Shown: one piece after another, positions 1 through 8,507 of the stretch
How positions within the stretch are numbered: the stretch's first letter is position 1
How the letters are laid out: the number at the start of each line of letters is the position of its first letter
Assembly (NCBI GenBank): GCA_000999025.1
Contig: LCFM01000006.1
Span: forward strand, 1 to 50,314
DNA: 50,314 nt
Source: Parcubacteria group bacterium GW2011_GWA2_43_13
GTDB taxonomy: Bacteria > Patescibacteriota > Patescibacteriia > UBA9629 > GWA2-43-13
Direction of reading: 5' to 3'
Position numbers and translations under genes: made by a program
Notes under the pieces: model-generated
What the model was told of the DNA's origin: nothing
Database searches by the model: none
Seen by the model: only the letters and a program-made list of their open reading frames with translations

Positions 1-107
1 TGTTGATCGCGATAAAAAACCCGACTCCCGGGCCGCGTTGTCACATACACATATCCTCCGACTAATGCCATGATGATAACAAAAAATATCAAAGAAAAAA
101 TTTTCAT
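1..107 (-). CDS. N-terminal fragment of a membrane or secreted protein
   Basis: The gene runs off the left edge, so only about 35 residues are visible. It begins with ATG at 107-105. That start overlaps the TGA stop of the upstream membrane gene in an ATGA arrangement, so the two are probably translationally coupled. The visible part starts MKIFSLIFFVIIMALVGGY, which is one hydrophobic segment suited to a signal peptide or membrane anchor, followed by a polar stretch. No family can be assigned from this fragment. A redox partner of the upstream haem-type membrane protein would fit the coupling, but that is only inference. Confidence 0.6.
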   Translation of the reverse strand, partial: MKIFSLIFFVIIMALVGGYVYVTTRPGSRVFYRDQ

Positions 108-880
108 ATAATTCTTCCCCACAAGAATGTGGCGACAAAAATTCCAATCAAAAGAAAAAATCCAACAGGGATAATCACCTTTGGCGCTTTTGTTTTTCCA
201 ATTTCTGAAATTCGAACCGAAAAGACATACGCTATAATCCAACCGACCAACAGACCTGCGCCAGGCCATTCGGGATGGACAAGATTTGACGCTCCACCAT
301 TTTTATACCAATCAACCCATCCAGAAAATTTCATAATACCGACATGGAGCGCCACAGCAATGAACGCACATCGAATCCCCCAACTATGAATACACCACCA
401 CACTTTTCCGCTAAAAATCTTTACTGCGTTTTTATGGGAAAGGATCCAAAGAATACATACAATAGAAAGCGCAGTAATCCCAAACACAAACGGCCATAAT
501 CCAGACGTAAAAAATCGGGCGCGCGAAAAATAATCAGATAAAAAAAAGAATGACGATACTGAATGCGCAAGCGCTAACACAAACGCTACAATCCCAATTT
601 CTTTACGATATTTCAACCATCTATCAAAAATAGTATACGCACGGCTTAACGGCCCCAATAAAAGCACAATTCCCAAAAGGATTGCAGATGTCCCTGCAAA
701 TATTTTATTCGCAATATACAAATCATAATATCCGCGACGATAATACAAATACACTGATAGTACAACAAATAGTATTCCTGCGATTGTCATTGCAACACCA
801 TATTCCCACATTCGTCCATGGACTTTCATCGGTTGTGTGGCTGATTTTTTTACTATTGGAGTTAGCTGAATGTGAGGCAT
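104..880 (-). CDS. ferric-reductase-like (MsrQ/FRD-type) membrane protein
   Basis: A 258-residue polytopic membrane protein with about six hydrophobic segments. Histidines sit in or next to two of them (ALAHSV near residue 106; WCIHSWG and VALHVGIM near residues 164-180). This pattern matches the bis-haem four-helix core of ferric-reductase-like transmembrane domains, which pass electrons across the membrane. No FAD or NAD domain is fused, so a partner protein would be needed if it is a reductase. Its stop overlaps the start of the truncated gene at 107. It is divergent from the gene at 979. The fold assignment rests on helix and histidine pattern only; the electron donor and acceptor are unknown. 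Confidence 0.6.
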   Translation of the reverse strand: MPHIQLTPIVKKSATQPMKVHGRMWEYGVAMTIAGILFVVLSVYLYYRRGYYDLYIANKIFAGTSAILLGIVLLLGPLSRAYTIFDRWLKYRKEIGIVAFVLALAHSVSSFFFLSDYFSRARFFTSGLWPFVFGITALSIVCILWILSHKNAVKIFSGKVWWCIHSWGIRCAFIAVALHVGIMKFSGWVDWYKNGGASNLVHPEWPGAGLLVGWIIAYVFSVRISEIGKTKAPKVIIPVGFFLLIGIFVATFLWGRII

Positions 881-909
881 AGGAATTATGAGTACAGTAT
901 ATCATACTC

Positions 910-938
910 TTGATAAAAAAAGATGTGTATGATAATTT
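910..938 (+). promoter_or_regulatory. candidate promoter of the 979 gene
   Basis: TTGATA at 910-915 and TAATTT at 933-938 are separated by 17 bases and lie about 40 bases before the chosen start at 979. The -35 is good and the -10 is weak. An upstream in-frame TTG at 910 would lie inside the -35 box, which argues against it as a start codon. Confidence 0.35.
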
Positions 939-978
939 TGTCTCCATCACACCGTATCTCTTTCTCAAGGAGAACACG

Positions 979-1842
979 ATGTCACCTGAAATCGTACTCC
1001 ACCCTCGAGGAGTCGTATGCCAAACAGCATACGATGTGAGCAGAATGATCCAATACTTGCTCACTGCCCAAGGATCTTCATGGAACTACAATGAGCATGC
1101 CGTCCTTGCACGCCTGCCAGGGATAAAAACCGAAGAGCAGAAACAGGACGGCAGGGTACAACTTGCCGTATTCGGAAGGGAATTTTTTAAGCAGACCTAC
1201 TTTCGTGTAGGTGTTGTGCGTCTCCCTGAAACATACGATGCGCGTTATGGCGCCGTACTGTTTAACGGAGAAACGGGAAAGGCCCTTTTGGATGCAGAGA
1301 ATACACTCTCCACACAGACACATCTCCCAAGGGGCTTTTCAGATATCACACTTGAAATGCGATTCGTGCAGGAAGAAAGGGACACACTCATCCTCCCTCT
1401 CTTTCCTACGCTCTCCACCCTCCTGCGTACGCTCAACGACTACCTCGAAGGCAGTAAAGAGCGCACAGGACAAAAAGTCGCACAATCTTTAGTCCTACAC
1501 AGTCAAAAGATCATTGGCGGACTGAAGATGAAATTGTATCCGCCAATGCCAGATCACTCCCTGATTACGCTGGGGATTGAACAAAGCACTCCAACAGCAC
1601 GGGACGTCGCATGGGCAGTGTCTCGAATCCGCTTTGATGAAGAAAACAGCGTTATTGCCCTGCACCTTCATCAAAATATTACACCTGCACATCCCATACA
1701 TCTCGTCATTTCGTATGTCAGCGGAGTCAGAATACGGGGGAATGAATACCTCCCCATCTTCAACCTCCCCAGAGCATACGAGGTGCTCAATCTGTTTTCA
1801 CGATTCGCACCAACGCACCGCTCTTTCCCGGCTGAACCCTGA
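979..1842 (+). CDS. uncharacterised cytoplasmic protein (287 aa)
   Basis: The start at 979 is chosen because AAGGAG at 967-972 lies six bases before that ATG. The open frame extends 23 codons upstream to a TTG, but without a ribosome site. The product is soluble, mixed alpha/beta, with no signal peptide or membrane segment, and opens MSPEIVLHPRGVVCQTAYDV. No family was recognised. It is monocistronic: a candidate promoter lies upstream and a strong terminator hairpin contains its stop codon. It looks richer in C and G at third codon positions than the neighbouring housekeeping genes. It shares this, and the strong AAGGAG site, with the methyltransferase at 22653 and dapF at 48379. Confidence 0.75.
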   Translation: MSPEIVLHPRGVVCQTAYDVSRMIQYLLTAQGSSWNYNEHAVLARLPGIKTEEQKQDGRVQLAVFGREFFKQTYFRVGVVRLPETYDARYGAVLFNGETGKALLDAENTLSTQTHLPRGFSDITLEMRFVQEERDTLILPLFPTLSTLLRTLNDYLEGSKERTGQKVAQSLVLHSQKIIGGLKMKLYPPMPDHSLITLGIEQSTPTARDVAWAVSRIRFDEENSVIALHLHQNITPAHPIHLVISYVSGVRIRGNEYLPIFNLPRAYEVLNLFSRFAPTHRSFPAEP

Positions 1843-1858
1843 TTCAGCCGATTTTTTT
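1829..1858 (+). terminator. Rho-independent terminator
   Basis: An eight-base-pair stem (CGGCTGAA at 1829-1836 with TTCAGCCG at 1843-1850) is followed by ATTTTTTT. It contains the stop codon of the 979 gene. The stop of the convergent YgjP-like gene also falls inside the hairpin. A T-run exists only on the plus side. Confidence 0.85.
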
Positions 1859-2491
1859 ATGACGATATAATCGCAACTGTTTTCTCCGCTCTTGCCAGTT
1901 CGGAATTGTATGCGCAACCAACGCCCAAAAACGCGAAGAATGATTGTGCTCTTTTAAATGGCACAATTCATGCACAATAATATAATCTGCCAATTCTTGG
2001 GGTAAAAAAATAATGTTGTAATTAAAATTAAGATTCCTTTTAACAGAACAACTCCCCCATAACGTTTTATGTTTCTTTATCACAACTCTGTTATAAACAA
2101 ATCCATATATCTGATTAAAATGTCGCAACCGCACTTGCACCAAAGAGCATGCCTGCTGTTTTATATGCGGATATTCTTTTAAACGTACCTGCGGAAGAAT
2201 GGTCGTTCCCGCGCGTACTCTTGTGTTCATCTTTCCTCTCATCAAATCATAGTTATCTCTTAAAAAATGTTCAGCGCGGGTAATAGAAACTCCCGGAGGG
2301 CGAGTCACTGCAATCCTGCCGTCATAATAAAACGATATTCGAATATGACGAGCACGCTTATGAACTCGAGAAAGATAACAAATACTCTCTGTTCCTATGG
2401 TAAGCGTCCGAGGTACTCCTCCCATATACTCTACAGTCGCAAATAGACGCCCCTCCGCCAGCCGGCGGAGGGGCGTCTCTACAACAATCAT
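1844..2491 (-). CDS. YgjP/DUF45-type zinc metallopeptidase-like protein
   Basis: A 215-residue protein with the HExxH zincin motif in HELCHLKEHNHSSRFW near residue 175, and the preceding WGSCS segment typical of the YgjP/WLM (DUF45) family. Members are predicted zinc-dependent hydrolases of poorly known substrate. It is the last gene of the glmS-argS operon, starting five bases after the GlmU-like gene. The first 15 or so codons coincide with a palindromic repeat (2445-2483), so the annotated N-terminus (MIVVETPLRRLAEGRLF) is repeat-derived. The native start may instead be the ATG that opens MGGVPRTL, at residue 23. Confidence 0.8.
   Translation of the reverse strand: MIVVETPLRRLAEGRLFATVEYMGGVPRTLTIGTESICYLSRVHKRARHIRISFYYDGRIAVTRPPGVSITRAEHFLRDNYDLMRGKMNTRVRAGTTILPQVRLKEYPHIKQQACSLVQVRLRHFNQIYGFVYNRVVIKKHKTLWGSCSVKRNLNFNYNIIFLPQELADYIIVHELCHLKEHNHSSRFWALVAHTIPNWQERRKQLRLYRHKKIG
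2445..2483. repeat. palindromic element, GTAGAGACG family (family 1)
   Basis: Arms of 15 bases (2445-2459 and 2464-2478) pair perfectly around a four-base loop and end in the CTCTACA signature shared by the other copies in the window. The element lies inside the 5' end of the YgjP-like frame. Confidence 0.8.
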
Positions 2492-2496
2492 AAAAA

Positions 2497-3588
2497 TTAA
2501 AACTCAACTGATTTCTTTTTTACTTTTGCCGCTTTGCGATCGCGGTTCGTTGATTCAAACGCCTGCCGTAAGATATGCTTATCTTCATTTGATGCTTCTT
2601 TATCGCGCCGGGCAAACATCCGCTCCTGCATGGCAAGCGCGGATTTTAATTCAAATTCATATTTCCCTTTTGGCGTCGCGTGCGTAAATGAAGGGACGTT
2701 TTCGGAAATGATTCCATAACACGACGCCGCAACGCCAATGATTTTGCCGGTATACAGAGCAGTATTCACAGCGGTCTTTGCGTAATCAGCGATAATGGAT
2801 CCCAAAAACTGCATACCAGTATCAATCTTTTCCCACCCGACTTGCATACGAACCGTGCCATAAGTATTTTTTAAATTCGATGTAGATGATCCCCCTCCCA
2901 TATTCACCCATGACCCCACATACGAATGGCCTAAAAATCCAATATGCGCTTTATTAGAAAATGATTCAATAATAGAATGCGCCACTTCTCCTCCCACTTT
3001 CACCTGCGCGCCTGCGATAACCTTTGGCCCGATCACAGAACCGGCCCGAACGACTGTTTTAGAACCGATATACAACGGCCCACGCAATACAGTAAATGCT
3101 TCCACAATACTATCATCATCAAGAATAATCACGCCCTCTTGAGTATCAAAAACAACACTATCATCAATAGTAACATTTGATCCGGCATACACACCCTTTA
3201 ATCCCCTTACCTCTTTCATCGCCTGCGCTTTATGCACAAGATTTTCCGCGCAGTATTCCTCATTCCATTTAATTACATCCCACGGATATTCAATCATTGG
3301 ATATTTTTTCACTGGCATCTTGCCCTTGTCTGTATATTTTTTCACTTCCTCAAACACGGAAACAGCTGGGACAAGCCGGGCATTGATACTTAATACATCA
3401 TCTTTTGCTTTCCAAACCGGTTCTTCTTTTTTTGACGACTGAAAAATCACATCAGCTGATTTCCACATTTCTTTCACAAGAGTTTCCAGCGTCAAGCCGG
3501 CAATAGTAATCTGTGACGCTTTTCGCGTTAGCGTAATAGGACTCAATTGATCAATATGCGAATCCTCAACAATAATAATATGCTTCAT
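2497..3588 (-). CDS. GlmU-like sugar nucleotidyltransferase/acetyltransferase (alternative bacterial GlmU type)
   Basis: 363 residues. The C-terminal half carries left-handed beta-helix hexapeptide repeats (for example VYAGSNVTIDDSVVF and GPKVIAGAQVKVGGEV) followed by a stretch like the GlmU acetyltransferase site (GHSYVGSWVNMGGGSSTSNLKN). The N-terminal half is a shortened, divergent sugar-nucleotidyltransferase region without the usual GxGxRM signature. This matches the alternative GlmU family of CPR bacteria and Bacteroidetes. The probable role is making UDP-N-acetylglucosamine from glucosamine-1-phosphate. It sits in the same minus-strand operon as glmS, which supplies glucosamine-6-phosphate. 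The charged lysine-rich C-terminal tail is unusual. Confidence 0.75.
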   Translation of the reverse strand: MKHIIIVEDSHIDQLSPITLTRKASQITIAGLTLETLVKEMWKSADVIFQSSKKEEPVWKAKDDVLSINARLVPAVSVFEEVKKYTDKGKMPVKKYPMIEYPWDVIKWNEEYCAENLVHKAQAMKEVRGLKGVYAGSNVTIDDSVVFDTQEGVIILDDDSIVEAFTVLRGPLYIGSKTVVRAGSVIGPKVIAGAQVKVGGEVAHSIIESFSNKAHIGFLGHSYVGSWVNMGGGSSTSNLKNTYGTVRMQVGWEKIDTGMQFLGSIIADYAKTAVNTALYTGKIIGVAASCYGIISENVPSFTHATPKGKYEFELKSALAMQERMFARRDKEASNEDKHILRQAFESTNRDRKAAKVKKKSVEF

Positions 3589-3600
3589 AGTGTTTGTGTT

Positions 3601-5346
3601 TTACATGTTCGTTGGTGTTGATATACAACAGAGAGCAAGCCCGATATCAAGAACCTCTTTCACTGCCCCAAGTAACGCGGCTCGCGCCTGTACAAGGGCT
3701 GGGGTCTCTGCCTGAAGCACGCGATACGTTTGATAAAATGCATTCGTTTCCTGCGCCAACGTATATAAATACTGCGTAAGCGCTGACGGATTATAATATT
3801 TTTTTTCTAACAAATGATTATGGAGTTCATGAACGAGCGAAGGAAACTGCAAAACCAACAGTGCCAATACATGCTCTTGCCGTTCTATTAATACAGTATA
3901 ATCAATCTTTTTTTTAAGTTCAACCTGCGCAAGGATGTGTGAGATTCGCGCAACAGTATATTGAAGATACGGACCAGTCGCGCCGTCAAATGAAATGGAC
4001 TCTGCAGGATTATAAATCATATCCTGTCGGGGCTGAACGCGCAAAAGGTAAAAACGAAGCGCGGCTTGCGCAATCATTTCAGATCGAGAGTGTAATTCAA
4101 CAGAGTCAATATCCTGCCAGCGCGTTTGAACCTCTTGTAAAGCAAGACGCGCCAATTCATCTAATATATCATCTGCGTCAACCACTGTTCCTTCGCGCGA
4201 TTTCATCCTGCCGCTCGGTAAATTCACCAAACCATAGCTGACATGCACGCATGTATCCGCCCAAGTAAACCCCAACCGCTTCAGCAACTCAAACAACACC
4301 TTGAAATGATACTCTTGTTCACACGCGACAATGTACAGCACTCCTTCTAAATCCGGATGCCGCGCGGTGCGCATCAAAGCCAATGCCAAGTCCTGCGTGA
4401 TATAAATAGCAGTCCCATCACTGCGCAACACAACCTTTTGATCAAGCCCCACATCGGTTAAATCGGCATATATCGCGCCGTCATCTCGCTTTTTAAAAAC
4501 ACCTCTGGCTAATCCGTCAGCAACAACCTGTTTCCCTTTTTCAAAAATATCGCTTTCAAAATCTTCCTCCTCAAACGAAACACCCAACCGCTTATACGTC
4601 TGCTTCATACCATCAATAACCCAGGCATTCATACGCTCCCAGAGTGAACAAATTTCTTGTTCACCCTGCTCGTACTGTTGCAATAACTTCTGTGCCTCTT
4701 CTTCAAGGGACGGGTCATCTTTTACGCGATGACTAAATAACACATAATAGTTGCCAACAAAATGATCTCCTTTGATATGCGCTGATTCAGGCGTTTCATC
4801 GTTCCCCCATTTTTGATAGGCAAGGATGGATTTCATGATATGAATCCCTCTGTCATTTATAATTTCAGCGGAAATTGCCCGATGTCCGCAATACTTCAAA
4901 AATGCAATCAATGCTTGGCCAAGCGCGATATTGCGGATATGCCCCACATGAAGCGGTTTATTTGTATTGGGTGATGCGTACTCAACAATATAGGTAAGCG
5001 GTTTTTCCGTCTGTGGCGCGCCGTATGATTGTCCTGCCTGTAAAGCCGCGTCTATGGCTTGATACAAAAATGCTGAATCAAGAGTGATGTTTACATACCC
5101 GGCATCTGCTCGAGCCACAGCAATACATGGAACTTTTTCTGCAATATGATCGGCTATCTGTTGAGCAACCTCATGGGGGTTCTTGTGTATTTTTTTGGCG
5201 CATGCAAAACATGGGAATGAAATATCTCCCCATTGCGATGGCGACATGATCATTGTACGCGATATTTCCTCGATACCATCCGTATTCTTTATAATACCTC
5301 CTATCGCGAAAGATATATCGCGCACTATATCATCAAGCACTGGCAT
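3601..5346 (-). CDS. argS: arginyl-tRNA synthetase
   Basis: 581 residues, close to the usual length. Class I signatures are clear: ASPNTNKPLHVGHIRN carries the HIGH motif (as HVGH), MKSREGTVV replaces KMSKS, and the C-terminal anticodon-binding domain begins near residue 460 (FDGATGPYLQYTVARI). The N-terminal additional domain is also present (WGDISFPCFACAKK). It charges tRNA-Arg in the cytoplasm. It starts five bases after the stop of the upstream membrane-protein gene and is followed after 12 bases by the GlmU-like gene, so it is an internal operon cistron. Confidence 0.97.
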   Translation of the reverse strand: MPVLDDIVRDISFAIGGIIKNTDGIEEISRTMIMSPSQWGDISFPCFACAKKIHKNPHEVAQQIADHIAEKVPCIAVARADAGYVNITLDSAFLYQAIDAALQAGQSYGAPQTEKPLTYIVEYASPNTNKPLHVGHIRNIALGQALIAFLKYCGHRAISAEIINDRGIHIMKSILAYQKWGNDETPESAHIKGDHFVGNYYVLFSHRVKDDPSLEEEAQKLLQQYEQGEQEICSLWERMNAWVIDGMKQTYKRLGVSFEEEDFESDIFEKGKQVVADGLARGVFKKRDDGAIYADLTDVGLDQKVVLRSDGTAIYITQDLALALMRTARHPDLEGVLYIVACEQEYHFKVLFELLKRLGFTWADTCVHVSYGLVNLPSGRMKSREGTVVDADDILDELARLALQEVQTRWQDIDSVELHSRSEMIAQAALRFYLLRVQPRQDMIYNPAESISFDGATGPYLQYTVARISHILAQVELKKKIDYTVLIERQEHVLALLVLQFPSLVHELHNHLLEKKYYNPSALTQYLYTLAQETNAFYQTYRVLQAETPALVQARAALLGAVKEVLDIGLALCCISTPTNM

Positions 5347-5351
5347 ACGCT

Positions 5352-6032
5352 CTATGATGAGGGCTCTTGTTGAAACAGCTGACTCCCGTTTACAACGTGC
5401 GCCGACATAATAAGTTCTCCTGTTTTTAATTCTATGTGTGTAATCTGTCCCACGCTCTTAATATGAGCATTGGCCTCATCCATTTTCTTTCCCAAAGCGG
5501 TTTTTACAAGAGAATCTGCAAACGTACGAGGGACGGTTAATCCGCCAATAGCAACTTCTTGAATGTCAAAATTAAGCGTCCCATCTTTCATCACCGGCAG
5601 TGCTTTAATCAACAACTGCCCTTCAAACGGTTGAGTTACTGTGCCTGACACTTCAATGCCATCCGAGTGAATTGCGGCTTGAGCAGAAGTCAAAGGCAAA
5701 TCGCCTGATCCGGAAAGCAAAAGAGCTGTTAACTCGCGCTCTGTCACTGTTAATGAAATATCAACCGGATTTTCAGGCGTTGCCGTTCGCATAAGAAAAG
5801 CGATTTCACCAATTTTATTTTCAAGCCCGGCGCGTTCTTTTTCTCTCTCGCTTTCGGAAAGTTCAATCCGGCGCACTGCATCTTTGGGTGAAGAAAAAAA
5901 TTGCGAAAGCCACGGAATGCGAAGAATACCGACAGCTGATAATACGATAACGATGGCCGCGGAAACCAACACTATAAACATCAGCGCGCATAATCCGCAT
6001 CCTTTTTTCTTTTGTGACATGGGATCGCTCAT
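5352..6032 (-). CDS. membrane-anchored protein of unknown function
   Basis: 226 residues. A short basic, cysteine-containing N-terminus (KKKGCGLC) is followed by one transmembrane helix at about residues 15-38 and a beta-rich extracytoplasmic part. That part has alternating hydrophobic strands (VDISLTVTERELTALLL, IEVSGTVTQPFEGQLLIKA), faintly like LmeA/DUF2993-type lipid-binding proteins. No family is claimed. It lies three bases after glmS and five bases before argS, in the operon centre. A second in-frame ATG at codon 5 is an equally good start. Confidence 0.75.
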   Translation of the reverse strand: MSDPMSQKKKGCGLCALMFIVLVSAAIVIVLSAVGILRIPWLSQFFSSPKDAVRRIELSESEREKERAGLENKIGEIAFLMRTATPENPVDISLTVTERELTALLLSGSGDLPLTSAQAAIHSDGIEVSGTVTQPFEGQLLIKALPVMKDGTLNFDIQEVAIGGLTVPRTFADSLVKTALGKKMDEANAHIKSVGQITHIELKTGELIMSAHVVNGSQLFQQEPSS

Positions 6033-6035
6033 ACA

Positions 6036-7808
6036 TTATTTCACTGTAACGCTTTTTGCCAAATTTCTTGGTTTGTCAGGATTATTTCCCTTTAAAATTC
6101 CTAAATTATACGCCAATAACTGAATCGGTAAAACATTGACCATATACGAAAGTTCCCCAACATCAGGAACATGAAGCCAGTAATCAAACACTTCATGCTT
6201 GTGCGGCCCAATGCCGATAATAACCCCTCCGCGTGCCTGCACTTCTTTGGCATTCGATATGATATCTATGGTATCGCCATCATTGCCTGTTAATACAATC
6301 ACCGGCGTTTTTTTGGTGATAAGCGCAAGCGGTCCGTGTTTCAATTCGCCTGCCGCAAAACTTTCAGCATGAATATAACTGATTTCCTGTAATTTAATAG
6401 ATGACTCTTTTGCAATCGGGACATTGACCCCGCGTCCTAAAATATACACATGTTCCTGTCGTACTAACATTTTTGCTATTTTTTTTACATACTGTCCGTA
6501 ACGCGGATTGAGTAAGTCGTTCATCTGTCCGGCAACTTCAACCAGCAGGCGCTTGCCTTCGGCAATATCTCCTCGAACAGCATACGCCAATAATGTCATC
6601 ACCGCATATTGAGCAGTCACCGCTTTTGTTGATGCCACAGCCCGCTCCGGACCGGCATGAATAGGAAACACATAATCCGCAAGCCGCGCAATGGTTGAAC
6701 TTGTATTATTCAGTATGCCAATCACTTTTACCTTTTTTTTCTTTGCGGTCTCAATCGCTTCAATAACATCAGCCGTCTCACCACTTTGAGAAACAACAAT
6801 CATCAAACTCCGCGGAGTTAAAAAACCGGAAAAATGTTTAAACTCGCTTGCCTCAACAGCGTTAATGTGCCGATTCCCAATCTTTGCAAATACATATTCA
6901 CCAAGCTTGCATACCGCGGCGGCAGACCCGCAACCAACTAAAAAACTCCCATATGCGTGATCAATCATGTCTGCAACTTTTTTCAATTGCTGTTCATCTT
7001 GTTCCACGGCCCGACGCGTGGTCTCTTTCTGCTCCATAATCTCTTTAATCATGTAATGAGCATAATCTCCTTTTTCTGCGTCTTTCGCTTTTATATCAAC
7101 GGTAATTTTACGGCGCGCGACATGAGAGCCGTTTGAAAGTGAAAAAAACTCTGGTCGCGCGTCTTTAACACAAACCATTTGGCCATCATCAAGATAATAC
7201 ACTGTATTTGTATACGCAATAAAAGCGGGAATATCAGATGCGATAAAAACTTCATGAGGCGCGACGCCGACAATAAGCGGAGAGCCATTCCGCGCGGCAA
7301 TAATCTCCTGACTCCCTTGCTCCATGACAACAATCGCATTTCTCCCTTCTAAATCCTTCATCGTTCGCCGCACCGCCTCTTTAAGCGGATGCTTTTTACG
7401 ATATTCCTCAATAGTATTTGCAATAACTTCAGTATCTGTTTCAGACAAAAAGACATACCCTTTTTTTTCGAGATTTTTTTTCAGCGCTCCATAATTTTCT
7501 ACAATCCCGTTTTGGACGAGAACAACTTTTTTGTTCATCGAAAAATGGGGGTGCGCATTTTTGACCGTCACACCTCCATGAGTTGCCCAGCGCGTATGAC
7601 CGATACCATCGCGCGCTTGAGATAACTTCAAATCAGCCATGGAGACCGATCCTATTTCTCCGGTATTGCGTACACGATTCAACACTCCGGTTTCAGACCG
7701 AACGGCAATACCCCAGGAATCATATCCCCGGTATTCAAGATATTTAAGCCCTTCTAAAATCCGCTGTCGTGCGTCATGAGGACCCTGATACGCAACTATA
7801 CCGCACAT
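6036..7808 (-). CDS. glmS: glutamine-fructose-6-phosphate aminotransferase (isomerizing)
   Basis: 590 residues. The N-terminal glutaminase domain starts with the catalytic Cys2 (MCGIVAYQG) and includes RWATHGG and NGIVENY. Two SIS sugar-isomerase domains follow (GCGSAAAVCKLGEY, SQSGETADV, GRGVNVPIAKESSIKLQEI), and the chain ends KSVTVK as in the family. It converts fructose-6-phosphate and glutamine to glucosamine-6-phosphate, the first step to UDP-GlcNAc and peptidoglycan. It heads the operon that also carries argS and the GlmU-like gene. TATAGT lies five bases before the ATG, so transcription may start close to the start codon. Confidence 0.97.
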   Translation of the reverse strand: MCGIVAYQGPHDARQRILEGLKYLEYRGYDSWGIAVRSETGVLNRVRNTGEIGSVSMADLKLSQARDGIGHTRWATHGGVTVKNAHPHFSMNKKVVLVQNGIVENYGALKKNLEKKGYVFLSETDTEVIANTIEEYRKKHPLKEAVRRTMKDLEGRNAIVVMEQGSQEIIAARNGSPLIVGVAPHEVFIASDIPAFIAYTNTVYYLDDGQMVCVKDARPEFFSLSNGSHVARRKITVDIKAKDAEKGDYAHYMIKEIMEQKETTRRAVEQDEQQLKKVADMIDHAYGSFLVGCGSAAAVCKLGEYVFAKIGNRHINAVEASEFKHFSGFLTPRSLMIVVSQSGETADVIEAIETAKKKKVKVIGILNNTSSTIARLADYVFPIHAGPERAVASTKAVTAQYAVMTLLAYAVRGDIAEGKRLLVEVAGQMNDLLNPRYGQYVKKIAKMLVRQEHVYILGRGVNVPIAKESSIKLQEISYIHAESFAAGELKHGPLALITKKTPVIVLTGNDGDTIDIISNAKEVQARGGVIIGIGPHKHEVFDYWLHVPDVGELSYMVNVLPIQLLAYNLGILKGNNPDKPRNLAKSVTVK

Positions 7809-7861
7809 AGTGAACTATAAAAAATAACAAAGCCGCATCTTCTTGTTTTTTATTTTCGTCA

Positions 7862-8443
7862 TCAGTTGACAGATGCAGTCGCTCGTATCGCGAACTCATC
7901 TTTTACCACAATTTTCTTGCTAATCATAATATCATATAAAAAACGATCAGTAATAGAAAGCCGATAACGGTACTCATCTATAGGGAAAAAGCTGTATCGA
8001 ATGGGCTGTCCAAACTTTTGAGAAAACCGGGCAAGTAATGGCTCCAGACGTTTTCTATCAAGTATAGAACCGGCCATCAGTAAATCGGATTTTGTATGCG
8101 CTCCTGTAAATACGCCCGTTAAAATAATAACATCCAAATCTCCCAAACTTTTCAACTCTTCAGCAACGTCACTTTCAATCACCGTATCCGCTTTTGTAAA
8201 CAGCGCTCGCAATTCATCAAATAAAATAAAATTCTCTTTTGCTTTATAATACATTTTTTGATCTTTTGCCTCCTCTGACAGCAATCCGAACTTAACCAAA
8301 TTCGCGAGTTCTCGGCGAATGGAATGGATATGTTCCCCAGTCAGGCGAGTAAGCTCACGCACATAATACGCCTGCTCTGGATTTCGCAGAAAATAATTCA
8401 ATAACTTCACTCTTGTTTTTGAACTAAAAATGTGTTCAAGCAT
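7862..8443 (-). CDS. winged-helix DNA-binding protein with nucleotidyltransferase-like C-terminus
   Basis: 193 residues. The start ATG at 8443 is preferred because GAGGAAAGG lies ten bases upstream; an in-frame TTG further up would include that site. Residues 1-75 form an ArsR/MarR-type winged helix (SKTRVKLLNYFL...YYVRELTRLTGEHIHSIRRELANLVKFGLL). The rest resembles the transcriptional regulators with MNT-like nucleotidyltransferase folds common in CPR genomes (DLDVIILTGVFTG). No catalytic GS-D motif is obvious, so the domain may be inactive. It lies 53 bases upstream of glmS on the same strand and could share its transcript. The region between it and the divergent 8508 gene holds a 12-base palindrome, ATAGTATACTAT. 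Confidence 0.7.
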   Translation of the reverse strand: MLEHIFSSKTRVKLLNYFLRNPEQAYYVRELTRLTGEHIHSIRRELANLVKFGLLSEEAKDQKMYYKAKENFILFDELRALFTKADTVIESDVAEELKSLGDLDVIILTGVFTGAHTKSDLLMAGSILDRKRLEPLLARFSQKFGQPIRYSFFPIDEYRYRLSITDRFLYDIMISKKIVVKDEFAIRATASVN

Positions 8444-8507
8444 ACCTGACTGACCTTTCCTCAAACAACTTAGTATAGTATACTATCCGCAACACCATTC
8501 TGCAACT

